Numbered from the stretch's first letter, positions 9,001 to 17,361 are shown. The stretch is DNA of 58,129 bases from an uncultured Christensenella sp. (GCA_905210905.1 CAJLYQ010000003.1:1-58129); one strand, 5' to 3'. The notes: generated by a model not told the origin, from the sequence alone. Translations and numbers: made by a program.

Positions 9001-12000
9001 ACCACCGTCAGGGGTAAATTCCTTCCGCAAAGCGGCTCGACCGTCCTTAAAGAAGGCGACGGAACGATTTTCCGCGCGGTTGCGTTCAATAAAGACGATT
9101 TCGCAGAGAAAAACGCATACGCGGAATACACGCACAAAACGATCGTCGGCGACGTCGATTTTGCGGAAGATTTAGTCGTAACGGGCAAAGAGTTTTCCGT
9201 AGACGAAGGCGCGACGGTTACTTTCGGCGGCGATTTCGAATACGTCGTCGGCGACGGCAGCGGAAGCACGTTCAAAGTAGTTACCGCCGCCAACGCAAAG
9301 TGCGTAATGAGCGGTAAAAAGTTGACTGCGAACGGTAAACTCGTCGGCGTGCTGCAAGCGACGGCGGGAACGGAAGTGTTCGTTTTGGGCAAACGACTTC
9401 TCAACAACGGCGCAAACTTTGCCGACGAAAGCGGCAGCGGACTGAGAATAACGAGCGGTACGACGGAAATTTCTTCGGGCGGCACGACGATTACTTATAA
9501 AGTCACCGAAGGCGAACTCAGAATAAACGCGGATACGTACGCGCAGGAAAGCGGATATTCGATCGTCGTCGACGGCGGAGCGACCCTTGCGGTAGACCAC
9601 ACGGCGACGCTTTCGTCCTACTCTGCGGCAGACGGAGCGTTCCTTACGGTGGAAACCGACGCGATACTGAGATTGAACGGGTTCGCTCAGTCGAAGGAAA
9701 ACGCCAAATGGGCGGTTAACGCCGCGGTGTCTTCTCTCGGAAACGACGTGAAGAGTTATTTCGGTTCTATCGAAAGAGGTTTTGCCGACAGCGAAGACGA
9801 ATCCAAAACGCTTATGCTCGAAAAGAACGCGACTTACGAAACATTTTCGGTAACCACGCCTTCGGTAAACACGGTACTCGACTTTAACGGACACTCTTTG
9901 TCGATAACGAGCGGCGGATTTATACTCGGCGGCGGATTTACGATAGAAAACGCCGACTTTACCGCAACCGACAACGGCGCTGCGATAATCAGTGGCGGCA
10001 CGACTACGGGTTTCGTTACGATTAAGAGCGGAAAGATCAAAGCAAACGGCGATGTAATAAGAACCGACGCAGAACTGACAGTGGAAAGCGAAGCGGAGAT
10101 AATCAGCGTAAACGGCGTTGCGGCGGATTGCGTTAAAGCGACGATAAAAGGCGGAATAAACGGCGGTTTGACGGGAATATTCGTCGACAAAAAAGTCGGC
10201 GCGGCAATTTCGATAAGCGGAACGGTGGAAAGCGGTTCGGGCACGGCGGTTAAAGCGATCGGCTCTCTTCTCAACGTAATACTTCTGTCCGGCGGTACAA
10301 TAATCGGCAAAACGGCGGTATATATCGACGAAACCGACGAAGGCGAAGGAAAAGAAGGATCGTTCGTTGCGGAAGAAGGCAGTACGATAACGGGCGAAGA
10401 AGCGGGTGCGGTACTTGCCGGAACGGGTAGTTACGTTATTTCCGGCACGGTCGTATCTACCGAAGAGAGAGCGTTCGACGCGGCGAATCTTTACGTCGGA
10501 GCACTGGTTATCGAAGAAAAAGAATTATCTTCCGCAGGAAAAAACGTCACGGTAAAACTGACGGCGACCGCGGTGATAAGCAACGGAAACGGCGACGCAA
10601 TACTTTACGTAGGATACGGAAAAGAAAACGTTTCGCGCGATCCGAGCGCGAGAGAAACGCTCGTTGCGGAAGACGGAGCGACGATCGACGGAAGAAAAGC
10701 GGCGTTCGTGCAGGTTTTTGACTTAACGGCCGGACAGGTGACGGACAGAGAACTTTACGAAATAAACGACGACGGAACGATTACGCTTAAAAAGAGCGGA
10801 AATGGTCTTTACGAATTTAACGGAGAAAGAACGAGAATTATCGACGGCAGCAAAGTCGTTTCCTTAGAATATCTGCCCGGTTCGGACAAAACCGTCCGTT
10901 ACGTTACGTCGAGAGAAACCGTTCTTTCGGCGTTCGATTCGTCCGATTATGCGAGAATAACGAGCGAAGGAGCGACTATCGGCGGCAGCGCAAGCGGAAC
11001 CGTGGCGGTAAACGAAGGACAAACGCTTATCGTATGCGAAGACGCAGAGTGGCTCGGCGGCGAAGTTAAAGGCACGCTCGGCATAGTCGGCGGTACGGTA
11101 ACGGTAAGCGGAGCGGCGTCGGCAAGCGGACGGGTTCTGGGAATAAACGAAGAAAGCGGAAAGAGCGAGTTCGTCGTAAACGGTTCGTTCGTACTTAAGG
11201 GCGAATCGGCGCAGGCGGGACTTGCGAAAGGAATGACGATAAACGACGGCGCGGTCGTAAACTTCGGGCGAAAACTGAGCCTGTCCGAAGGCGGCGTCGT
11301 ATTAAACAAAGGCACGCTTACGATCGGTTCTTCACACTACGATCCGAACGAAATAAACATCGAATATTCTTCGATAGACGGCACGATAGAAACGGACGGC
11401 GGCACGCTTACGATTTACGAAGACGCGACTATCGGCAATCTTACGCTGAAAAACGCCGTATTCGAAGTCAAGAGAAACGACGACGGAGCGGAAAAAGATC
11501 CGGTGACGAATCCGAAAGTCAACGAAATCACGGTAAAAACCGTTGCGATAAGCGGTACGGACGTCGAGTTTGACGGATTGTTCACCATACAAGAAAAACT
11601 CTCGCTCGGCGCAAACGCAACGTTTAACGAAAAAGTCGTGATAAACGGACGAATAGTTACGGAAAAACCGGACGAAATAAACGCGCTTAAGGTAAAAGGC
11701 GACGGAAACGTGATAAAAGTGAGCGGAGATATACGTTACGATCTTGCGATCGAAGGACAAACGAAGATCGATTCCGGCACCGACAAATCGGTTTCGGCTT
11801 ACGGGAAAATCAAATTCAACGCAAAAACCGAGTTCGTTTCCGGCGCAGAATCCGCACAGTACGGACAGGTAATCGTAAACGGGGATCAACTTAGCCGGGG
11901 CAGGCTCGTGTTCCTTGACGGAGCGGACGTTTACGCGGAAGAAGTTTATCTTATGAACGACGGCGGAATCGAGTATTATTCCGGTACGCTTACGCTATCC

Positions 12001-14919
12001 GGAGTGGAAACCGGCGAGTCCGGACAAATCGCTCGTGCCGGACTGTTTATCGAAAACCGCGGCTGGATGTTCCTGCCAAGTGCGGACAAGATAGGTACGG
12101 ATTCTTTCGTTAAGAGCAGTTCCGGCGGAAAGATTACTAAGTCCAACGTAAAAGTCGTAAGGTTTGAAGGCAAGGTTTACGGAAAAACGAGCGGTATCAC
12201 TTTAAGCAACTGCGCCAACTCGTCTTACAAGTCGCACGGAGCGACATGCGGAGAAGAAGGCGGCGACAGGTGTATTTACGAGTATTCGGGTACGCTCGAA
12301 GACGGAACGAAGTTTGAAATTCGTCACGAAAGGAAGAACGTCACCCCGGCAACGGGTATGCACGACTTCGTGCCGAATTCGGACGGCATCGGACACTACT
12401 GCAGAGTTTGCGGACAGGAAGAACAGCATACCTATAATAACAACGAGTTTGCGAGAATAGGCAACGCCGCTTTCGTCGGCGACGAAACCGAGAACGCGCT
12501 GGCGATATATGGCGAAAGTTGCGACTATTGCGCGCACGAAAAGACCGAAAACGGTTTCATTCTTCCGATAAGCCTTACCGGAAAAGAATTTAACGCAAAG
12601 CAATACACACGCCGCGTTACCGCGGACGGCGAAGAAGGGTTCGTCAAAGTTTCCTTCCCGTACGACACGGACGAACCTATCGTTAAGTATGCGGAGAGAA
12701 AACTCGTTTATCTCAAAAACCATGATCTTTCGGTGGATAAATCGAAGACGTATTACGCCGTGCCGATAGACGTTTACGGAACGACGGGCGACGCGTACGT
12801 TCTTATCGAACACAACGAAGACAATCATTATTATATCTGCGAAAACGGTAAACACGTTTGCGTAGGTTGCGGAGAGCAATCGAGCAGCGTTCACGCAAAC
12901 ACCGCGACGAAACAAACGTTCGTACGCTCGTTCGGCGGCAAGGATTATTACGCAATCGAGTATATATGCGAGTATTGCGGCGAATCGTACGGTATAGTAA
13001 ACGGCGGAACGCACGGAAGTTCTGCCGAAGTAAGTTCGATCGATCTTAGCGGAGAAGGTATCACGCTCGATAAGACGAGCGGAACGGTGGGCGAAAACTA
13101 CCTGTTTATGTTCGTGTTCGGCGGAGAAGAATACTTCGGACTGGGCGCGACGATTACCGGTTCGGGCAACGCGATAATAGTCGGCGTTTTGCACGACCAC
13201 ACCGATTGCAAGTACGTTTACGACAAGACGAGCGGCAAGTTCGTTTGTAAGGATAAGACTTGTAAGGCGGCGTACGAACCCGAACACGCTTGCGAAGAAC
13301 GGGGAGAAATAACCGCTACGTCCTTCGGACAAGACGGATTGCCGGGATACGTATTCGGCAAGGTCGATACCGATCAGAAGATTTTGTCGCACGCATGCGA
13401 TAAATGTACGACGACTTCGCCGAGCACGGAGTTTACCGTAACGGGCGAAGCGAGAACGGCGGAAGACCTTAACGAGGCGTTGTCGGAATACGTATTCTTT
13501 ATCGGCGGCACGGCGTACTTTGCCAAAGCCAACACTCTTAACAAGGCTACGCCGCTTGAAGACCTGAGAGAAGAAACCGAAAGAGTTCTTGGTGCGGGCG
13601 ATACGCTTTTGGCGGCATACGACCTTATAACCGTGGTTTTTGCGAATGCGGAAACGGGAAAAGAAGAAACGTCGCTGACGGGTTATAGGGTAAGAATAAA
13701 CCATATTTGCGTAACGTATATGCCTTATTACAAAGACGGCGTGCTTGCGCACAGATGTTCCGCTTGCGGCGAGTTTGCCGATATCGGAGCGCACGAGGCG
13801 GACGAAAGCAAAGATTACGTCGTAGCGGACTACTTCGGCACGACCGTAGTCGGAAGACCGTGCAAACACTGCGATCAGGTCGTACCGGTTACGTTCGATT
13901 TAGGAAAGGAACAAATCGAATACGAACAGTATTCCGAGGGTTCGGAGCGCGGATACAGAGCGAAGAACACGCTCGTAACCTTAATGAGAGAGAAAGTAGG
14001 CGCGCTTAACGTTTCGATCGAAAGAATGGTTAAGTACGACGGAACGGTGATTTACGGCAAAACCGTCGTTCCCGAACTTTCTGCGGACGTAGGCAACGGC
14101 TGGCGCGACGACGCTATGTTCAGAGCGTACAGCGGAGTGGTTGCAATCGACGAAGACGGACAAATTCTCGATCCGGAACAATCTGACGGAACGCTCTACA
14201 ACGTGTTCTATCTCAGGTTTGCCGATGCGGAAGCGAGAAGCGATTTGTCTGCGGCGGTGTTCGTAAAACACGTTTGCGCGGACTTCGTTTGCGGCACGGA
14301 AGAAGGGACGGAAACCGAACACTTCTGTTCTCATTGCGGAAAACAATTCGTCAGTACGCTTAAACACGTTCCGCAAACCAAAGTTGAGGCGGACGGAACG
14401 GAAGTAGCGGTTTACAGGCTTGCTTTCACAAAAGGTTTGTTCGGCGAAAAATATGCGCAAACGGAAGTTACCGTTCTCGAAAGGAAATGTCTTGTCTGCG
14501 GCGGAAGTTTTTGCAACGACGTCACCGTAAACGGCAAAGACGCTACGGTTAAGGACGCGCTCGATTTATATACGGAACTGTACGCTCAAAGCGAAATCGA
14601 CGTAACGACGGGCGAAACGAAGTACCTTTACGTAGAACTCGACGGAAAGAAGTATAAGATAGCAGGGGTAGTTAAACCGTGGGCACCCGACGAAGGGGAA
14701 ACCGAAATTATGAGCGACGAAGATATGACGTTCTATCGTCCGACGGGAAAAACGACCGACGACGGCGTGACGTCGGGAGCAACCTGGAACAACGAGGCTA
14801 TACCGCTCGTAGACAATACGTACTATGCGTGGGAAATCAAGGCTTACGACGTAAACAACGAAAATATCGCGATTACTTTCCGTATGCTCGTGGCGTGGGC
14901 GAATCCGACAGCGAGATAA
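3076..14919 (+). CDS. Giant surface lipoprotein 1 (InlB-like, BspA-LRR, beta-helix, Cys/His modules), 3947 aa
   Basis: ATG 3076 was chosen because GGAGG lies 7 nt upstream and a signal peptide follows immediately; the frame is open further upstream. The signal ends in AVAC with Cys24 as the likely lipidated residue, so the chain should hang from the outer face of the membrane. Order of domains: InlB B-repeat-like units (about residues 29-1340, each with a central Trp as in FEYWEV, FICWVE, YKFGGWQ), BspA-type leucine-rich repeats (1366-1919), a beta-helix-like region (1956-3036), then five Cys/His modules (3109-3808). No LPXTG motif or catalytic domain was seen. Related repeat types occur in bacterial surface adhesins, so a binding or scaffold role is inferred. 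It has its own promoter and a long hairpin after the stop. Confidence 0.9.
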   Translation: MKRKLTVVFVILAAALLVFGAVACTRQDMSGKKTVTVINGSISETKTYDVGTTIILEAQVADGKEFEYWEVNGERFSEEKKLVYKVTTDVTIRSVFSDSIRTVQVINGDKNTTRSYAVGTKINFSADSLAGQKFICWVENETPLSYEKNVEYEVKGDAVVRAVYANDKQITLSYDGGKAEDETITVTAFGTETSYDGALLAGYRYTLPVPVKNRYKFVCWTVGDKAVTDKNGKSLAPYDGESTVFVAKYEENPFVYVVIKNSDTDETQRENKVYVEDGSAAIKADEIIDKACSGWDISYVVRENETDKTIRQSVSSASSFYFNLSQDFVVPGKTYTFYAKYREAYKVTIVSGSGGGAYAKEETIVLIAAVPTGKNFLDWTISYSGKTAVLARTDKGALCLVYEEGEEQKAVYFSEEEQAAVIVSATELNLTSIPESGTFTLAELEKLGITVSGGSNTLIRGRFEDKDYTFTYTLNCNVDGVYFLDEDGEKALIAAGFTKGENGTFVKVEYYNYNESIASAVVPSIAHYKFGGWQSAISGVKIPSAMPNYNMAVVGSFSAERHLIELVCPSGNGVAKIGGAGSTKSGYYAYGSTIEFYVTAYAGYEFYKWQDKDELDASGRVIDKGETVKAEQITYVFRYTVQKEEKFTCVFANREYEITYIFSIMYDGKDVTHDESFFLPNTYREDYAVKKTAKKYGEQVTLDPKYTIREKGLFSYDLSLVYEGEHWTVSDWVADGEGLDVSGKFTMPKKDVTVRSVCTIKYHNVTFSLKEGVVPSIRTINGKNPTDYKGGEEVYFVPYGSEFTFDVTLEKGRSLGAVQANSKVLDSSDDYRYTVDPADRYSIEAKFKLKIAEENVVYSFSSEEQTFVAVYYVRADFEQSDADNPLTGCVQIDESDVKIVDGNTYYKLDKLVAVGQSGYLQDATRTGLKYNQTLVDALIDASKARYDFGGWTRMVGEERYLGQTVPDEDIWAYGTLTLKKYTVEIEKDTFRFDGNPSAPVNTADVRKVVEAGTETDYEKGEYAVTQRLYFSEYTIKKHSPTGYNFTKWRISAGSGITDYADVDVSGAPVGTILSAVTYSGKYTIKYRVNDDDTFTLFLTENCSVKAEFDVKRFSAISLDETEIAAENGDEYSGSVTFEYGSRLQVRYSCRDKAISGKKVTAFVLSGAADMTDVKQSINTGFDEETLSYPYGTSTNPEAKGETDEFTHDVYVKAEVEDINYRIYYTVYTAADSLKGLSANSYATTCTAEDGTYYTVKLGQTVSVLGEEAAKKIAAASGLETAGTMYSGWYEKNALTSDDTEGTGFKSTGANADGTWNYTHAKKKGEEFAAHVYLSCYLIRLVKTYNGEGKLNNPIKDVPNYANYFAAHYDEITIPETGSDGKTVTKIAAGAFNGMKGLKKVTLPETVTIIGSGAFENCISLEETGLTSAITEIGASAYKGCSSLTEVTFGPLVASVGAKAFEDAVNVANIYYNSKTTTNFSAGAGVFGNAGANAGEITLTIGSAVTVVPGGLFGCDGGGTAEYLTKVVFEPGRASSVTLDRFAFAYSGLRTIEPNGRLRSVKSNAFRECKNFTEFDFEGSGLTAAEENAFSYSRLVTVILSEEVTSIEQNAFYACKDLESVYYRGQNGVTSIGEGAFALEGPTSSSALRRFTSIEEKENAAPADEIRLPSVAILGKWAFRGAASVKSLYLGGTGAKNIDVEVFYGASGITSIVYDIQTCGDVSSTESAPFIAMKSASEITLTLGENVRRVPARMFNNLAMVRKVTVPSTVTSIGALAFGNMNALREIYFDIEGDSYTMSDAAKPFFGSGSDDGMRVTFGKNVTKIKDYAFSGTTKLTSFAIEADGEKPVYIGANAFSDTGIASVNVPLRKSLEIGEYAFRSAPITTVTINENVAEVTIGAHALSDTKGAINRVSAFGKTMSGLWFAAESGKFSAVKTEIGVRATISGAIRTKNVVTVDREDELVVESGATLTIDGETTVRGKFLPQSGSTVLKEGDGTIFRAVAFNKDDFAEKNAYAEYTHKTIVGDVDFAEDLVVTGKEFSVDEGATVTFGGDFEYVVGDGSGSTFKVVTAANAKCVMSGKKLTANGKLVGVLQATAGTEVFVLGKRLLNNGANFADESGSGLRITSGTTEISSGGTTITYKVTEGELRINADTYAQESGYSIVVDGGATLAVDHTATLSSYSAADGAFLTVETDAILRLNGFAQSKENAKWAVNAAVSSLGNDVKSYFGSIERGFADSEDESKTLMLEKNATYETFSVTTPSVNTVLDFNGHSLSITSGGFILGGGFTIENADFTATDNGAAIISGGTTTGFVTIKSGKIKANGDVIRTDAELTVESEAEIISVNGVAADCVKATIKGGINGGLTGIFVDKKVGAAISISGTVESGSGTAVKAIGSLLNVILLSGGTIIGKTAVYIDETDEGEGKEGSFVAEEGSTITGEEAGAVLAGTGSYVISGTVVSTEERAFDAANLYVGALVIEEKELSSAGKNVTVKLTATAVISNGNGDAILYVGYGKENVSRDPSARETLVAEDGATIDGRKAAFVQVFDLTAGQVTDRELYEINDDGTITLKKSGNGLYEFNGERTRIIDGSKVVSLEYLPGSDKTVRYVTSRETVLSAFDSSDYARITSEGATIGGSASGTVAVNEGQTLIVCEDAEWLGGEVKGTLGIVGGTVTVSGAASASGRVLGINEESGKSEFVVNGSFVLKGESAQAGLAKGMTINDGAVVNFGRKLSLSEGGVVLNKGTLTIGSSHYDPNEINIEYSSIDGTIETDGGTLTIYEDATIGNLTLKNAVFEVKRNDDGAEKDPVTNPKVNEITVKTVAISGTDVEFDGLFTIQEKLSLGANATFNEKVVINGRIVTEKPDEINALKVKGDGNVIKVSGDIRYDLAIEGQTKIDSGTDKSVSAYGKIKFNAKTEFVSGAESAQYGQVIVNGDQLSRGRLVFLDGADVYAEEVYLMNDGGIEYYSGTLTLSGVETGESGQIARAGLFIENRGWMFLPSADKIGTDSFVKSSSGGKITKSNVKVVRFEGKVYGKTSGITLSNCANSSYKSHGATCGEEGGDRCIYEYSGTLEDGTKFEIRHERKNVTPATGMHDFVPNSDGIGHYCRVCGQEEQHTYNNNEFARIGNAAFVGDETENALAIYGESCDYCAHEKTENGFILPISLTGKEFNAKQYTRRVTADGEEGFVKVSFPYDTDEPIVKYAERKLVYLKNHDLSVDKSKTYYAVPIDVYGTTGDAYVLIEHNEDNHYYICENGKHVCVGCGEQSSSVHANTATKQTFVRSFGGKDYYAIEYICEYCGESYGIVNGGTHGSSAEVSSIDLSGEGITLDKTSGTVGENYLFMFVFGGEEYFGLGATITGSGNAIIVGVLHDHTDCKYVYDKTSGKFVCKDKTCKAAYEPEHACEERGEITATSFGQDGLPGYVFGKVDTDQKILSHACDKCTTTSPSTEFTVTGEARTAEDLNEALSEYVFFIGGTAYFAKANTLNKATPLEDLREETERVLGAGDTLLAAYDLITVVFANAETGKEETSLTGYRVRINHICVTYMPYYKDGVLAHRCSACGEFADIGAHEADESKDYVVADYFGTTVVGRPCKHCDQVVPVTFDLGKEQIEYEQYSEGSERGYRAKNTLVTLMREKVGALNVSIERMVKYDGTVIYGKTVVPELSADVGNGWRDDAMFRAYSGVVAIDEDGQILDPEQSDGTLYNVFYLRFADAEARSDLSAAVFVKHVCADFVCGTEEGTETEHFCSHCGKQFVSTLKHVPQTKVEADGTEVAVYRLAFTKGLFGEKYAQTEVTVLERKCLVCGGSFCNDVTVNGKDATVKDALDLYTELYAQSEIDVTTGETKYLYVELDGKKYKIAGVVKPWAPDEGETEIMSDEDMTFYRPTGKTTDDGVTSGATWNNEAIPLVDNTYYAWEIKAYDVNNENIAITFRMLVAWANPTAR
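3160..7090 (+). repeat. InlB B-repeat-like domains in giant 1
   Basis: About ten diverged units share a pattern of a strand, a Gly, then aromatic-x-x-Trp, then a closing strand ending near VRAVY or VKAEF. Examples are FEYWEV, FICWVE, NFLDW, FGGWQ, FYKWQ, VSDWV, FGGWT and FTKWR. This matches the Listeria-Bacteroides repeat pattern; unit borders are approximate. Confidence 0.7.
7170..8830 (+). repeat. BspA-type leucine-rich repeats in giant 1
   Basis: Repeated units of about 23 residues follow the LRR_5 form: KIAAGAFNGMKGLKKVTLPE, IGSGAFENCISLEE, IGASAYKGCSSLTEVTF, IEQNAFYACKDLESVYY, IGEGAF and so on. In other bacteria such repeats are found in cell-surface adhesins. Confidence 0.85.
8940..12180 (+). 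other. Beta-helix-like region of giant 1
   Basis: About 1080 residues of short strands in Gly/Thr/Val-rich, Asn-turn sequence (for example ELVVESGATLTIDGETTV, TVESGSGTAVKAIG). It resembles the parallel beta-helix stretches of pectin-lyase-like and autotransporter-like proteins. No active-site residues can be assigned. Confidence 0.5.
12391..14505 (+). repeat. Five tandem Cys/His-rich modules in giant 1
   Basis: Five units each hold two cysteine knuckles 35-54 residues apart: C3109/C3112 with C3149/C3152; C3262/C3265 with C3298/C3301; C3391/C3396 with C3441/C3444; C3561/C3564 with C3596/C3599; C3751/C3754 with C3805/C3808. The first knuckle is usually His-x-CxxC-Gly (HYCRVCG, HVCVGCG, HRCSACG, HFCSHCG). 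Four cysteines per unit fit a zinc ribbon or a disulfide pair. Confidence 0.8.
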
Positions 14920-14938
14920 AGGTATCCGACCAAACGTT

Positions 14939-15000
14939 ATGCGGAAATTTACTCGCGGTCGGCGAAAACGCCGACGCGCGGATAAATTTTTAATCCGCAT
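14939..15000 (+). terminator. Long stem-loop after giant gene 1
   Basis: Nested arms pair across 62 nt: ATGCGGA with TCCGCAT, AATTTA with TAAATT, and GTCGGCG with CGCCGAC around an AAAA loop. T residues inside the 3' side could serve as a terminator for the inner stem. It begins 20 nt after the stop. Confidence 0.5.
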
Positions 15001-15017
15001 AAGTCGGACTACCACGG

Positions 15018-15069
15018 AAGCAAAATGACACATTTTGCTTAAAAGCGAAGTTCGCAGGGGCGCTGCCCC
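15018..15069. repeat. Cluster of three perfect hairpins
   Basis: AAGCAAAATG-ACA-CATTTTGCTT (15018-15040), GCGAA-G-TTCGC (15045-15055) and GGGGC-GCT-GCCCC (15057-15069) follow each other directly. With 14939-15000 and 15158-15260 they fill most of the 392-nt gap between giant 1 and the ABC genes; no gene is visible in it. Confidence 0.6.
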
Positions 15070-15157
15070 TTGCTCGATCCCCATAAGGGCGGCACTCACG
15101 GCGCGCGTCCGCTCGTGCCGGCAAAGTGCCTTTGCTCGCATTATAAGTAATTATTTG

Positions 15158-15260
15158 TGTCGTGCGATAGACTTATACGCGTAATACACTTATTGCGTAA
15201 AGGAAAGGGATGCAACGTCCCACGTTGCTTGCGTAAAGGGATGCAACGTCCTACGTTGCT
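15158..15260. repeat. Second copy of the GCAACGT hairpin repeat
   Basis: It starts with TCGTGCGAT and carries two hairpins, GCAACGT-CCC-ACGTTGC (15212-15228) and GCAACGT-CCT-ACGTTGC (15243-15259). By eye most of its length matches 2868-2965. The outer C-run/G-run arms of the first copy are absent here. Confidence 0.65.
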
Positions 15261-15311
15261 GCGAATAAAGTAATAAAATCAGACCGCCGAGAGCGGAAAC
15301 GGGAGGAAGAA

Positions 15312-16289
15312 ATGGCTGTTTTGGAAGTAGACGGCGTAACGAAGACTTACAAGAGTAAAGGACGGACGATAGTTGCGGCGGAAAACGTTAGTTTTACCGT
15401 AGAAAGCGGCGAAATCGTCGGTTTTATCGGGCAAAACGGCGCAGGTAAGAGTACCACGCTTAAAATCGCCACGGGGCTTGCCGAGCCGACGGGCGGAACG
15501 GTAAGGATAAACGGATACGACATACGAAAAGAGCGTGTAAAAGCGCTTGAAAAGGTAGGTTGCATTATCGAAAACCCCGATTTGTACCGTGAGTGGAGCG
15601 CGATGAAAAATCTCGAATATTTTGCGGATTTGTCGGGCGGAGAAGAGTTCGGCAAGGGCGCGGAAAGGAAAGCGAGAATAAAGCAGAGAGCGGAAGACCT
15701 GTTAAAAACCGTAGGTATCTACGACAGAAGAAACGACCCTTTACGCAAGTATTCTCTGGGAATGAAACAGCGCGTGGGCATAGCGCAGGCGTTGCTTATG
15801 CGCCCGGACCTTCTTATTCTGGACGAACCGACCAACGGGCTCGATCCGAGCGGAATATCCGAAGTAAGGGATATTTTGCGCAAAGTCAGCAAGGAATACG
15901 GAATGGCGGTGCTTGTTAGCAGTCACCTTCTTAGCGAAATACAGGCGATGTGCGATAAGTACGTTATTATCGACAAAGGGAAAATAACCGGCGTGTTTAC
16001 CGCCGCCGACGTCGCTTCGGTAGGGGGAGATAACACGATCGTGCTTACCACCGACGACGTAATCAAAGCGCGCGACGTGCTTAAAGACGAAATGTGCATT
16101 GACAGTAAAATTCTCGGCAACGGCAGAATCGAGTTTTCCACCGAAAAACCCGTCAACGACATAGCAAAAGACCTCATTTTAAGTGGAGTAAGCGTGCTTG
16201 GCATTACTCGCAAAGAAACCACTCTCGAAGAATTCTTTATGCGCGTAACACATGGCGAAAAAAGCGAAGAAGGGAGTAAAAACGAATGA
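15312..16289 (+). CDS. ABC transporter ATP-binding protein, BcrA/CcmA type
   Basis: A 325-aa cytoplasmic ATPase that should drive the membrane partner encoded next to it. Walker A is GQNGAGKST (about residues 37-45), the signature is YSLGMKQR in place of LSGGQ, which is usual for bacitracin/lantibiotic-type exporters, and Walker B is LLILDEPTNGLDP, with the switch His in SSHLLSE. The C-terminal 80 residues form the regulatory tail common in this family. The start follows GGGAGG by 6 nt. The gene overlaps the permease gene by 4 nt (ATGA), so the two are translationally coupled. Substrate unknown; antibiotic or peptide export, or immunity, is the usual role of such pairs. Confidence 0.93.
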   Translation: MAVLEVDGVTKTYKSKGRTIVAAENVSFTVESGEIVGFIGQNGAGKSTTLKIATGLAEPTGGTVRINGYDIRKERVKALEKVGCIIENPDLYREWSAMKNLEYFADLSGGEEFGKGAERKARIKQRAEDLLKTVGIYDRRNDPLRKYSLGMKQRVGIAQALLMRPDLLILDEPTNGLDPSGISEVRDILRKVSKEYGMAVLVSSHLLSEIQAMCDKYVIIDKGKITGVFTAADVASVGGDNTIVLTTDDVIKARDVLKDEMCIDSKILGNGRIEFSTEKPVNDIAKDLILSGVSVLGITRKETTLEEFFMRVTHGEKSEEGSKNE

Positions 16290-17314
16290 AAAACTTATTT
16301 ATTTGGGAAATAAAGAAAAACGTTAAGAAAAACGCCATTATCGGAATAGGCGTGGCGATGATAGCGTTACTCGTGCTGTTCGCTATCGCGTACAACTCGA
16401 TTAGCGACTTGTTTCAAGGCCTGCAAGGCGGAATGGACGGACCTGTGAGACCTGAAGAGAGCCCGCTTACCAAGGAAGAAATTATTCAATATATAGCGTC
16501 GGGCGAAAAACAATTAACCGAACTGGACGAACGCGAAAAGAAAGACGAAAACGTGTACTCGGCGCGGTTTGAAGTAAAAAGTCAAATTATCTCGCTTAAA
16601 TACGCTCTGGAACACGGATATTACGACAAACCCGTCAAAATAGCAGGATTTAATTTTGACACGATGAGTTTGAGCGCAGAGGGCTTCACCGTAATTTACG
16701 TCAGTATAGTTACTATTATCGTACTAATTTACGGCGTTATTTTAGGTTCGTCAATGTACTGCAACGAGTATAAAAGCGGCACGATAAAACTCGTTATGAC
16801 GCGCCCGGTCACGAAAACGAGCGTTACCGCGGCAAAACTGCTTTCGATGTACGCCGTGCTTGCCGCGATGTTCTTTATACCCGCTTTAATCGGGTTCGCT
16901 TACGGCGGCATAGCGTTCGGCTCGAAAGCGTCTACCAAAATAATTTCCTCCTTCAACGCAACGACCGCTTCGATGACGACCCTCGGCGCGGTAACGTTCG
17001 GAATGATTATGAATAATTTTATAAACGTGATTGTTATGGCAACCTTATCTTTCGGTTTGGCAACTGTAACTCGCTCGTTGACTGCAGGAATCGTTCCGTC
17101 GATAGTGATAATGTTTAACGTGGGGAACTTCCTCGGACAAACGGGAATAAGCGCGTTTTTACTGTCTACGTCGCTTGACTTTTCCGTGTATTTCGGGATA
17201 AACGAAGTGCCGCGGAACGGTAATTTCTTTATTTCGCTCGCCGTCGTATTGTTCTGGTGGATTGCTTCGATAGTCGCTTCTTTCGTCGTGACGAACAAGC
17301 GCGACGTATATTGA
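16286..17314 (+). CDS. ABC-2 type permease
   Basis: A 342-aa integral membrane protein, partner of the ATPase just upstream. One membrane segment near the N-terminus (about 15-35) is followed by a charged extracytoplasmic loop of about 110 residues. Five more hydrophobic segments follow. The cytoplasmic loop contains NEYKSGTIKLVMTRPV, the usual ABC-2 coupling motif of an acidic residue, GT and a late RP. It starts inside the last codon of the ATPase gene, with GGGAG upstream. The next gene follows after 47 nt on the same strand and probably shares the transcript. Confidence 0.9.
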   Translation: MKNLFIWEIKKNVKKNAIIGIGVAMIALLVLFAIAYNSISDLFQGLQGGMDGPVRPEESPLTKEEIIQYIASGEKQLTELDEREKKDENVYSARFEVKSQIISLKYALEHGYYDKPVKIAGFNFDTMSLSAEGFTVIYVSIVTIIVLIYGVILGSSMYCNEYKSGTIKLVMTRPVTKTSVTAAKLLSMYAVLAAMFFIPALIGFAYGGIAFGSKASTKIISSFNATTASMTTLGAVTFGMIMNNFINVIVMATLSFGLATVTRSLTAGIVPSIVIMFNVGNFLGQTGISAFLLSTSLDFSVYFGINEVPRNGNFFISLAVVLFWWIASIVASFVVTNKRDVY

Positions 17315-17361
17315 TTGGGGATAAATTACGGATTTACAATAAACGATAAAAGGAGAAAATT

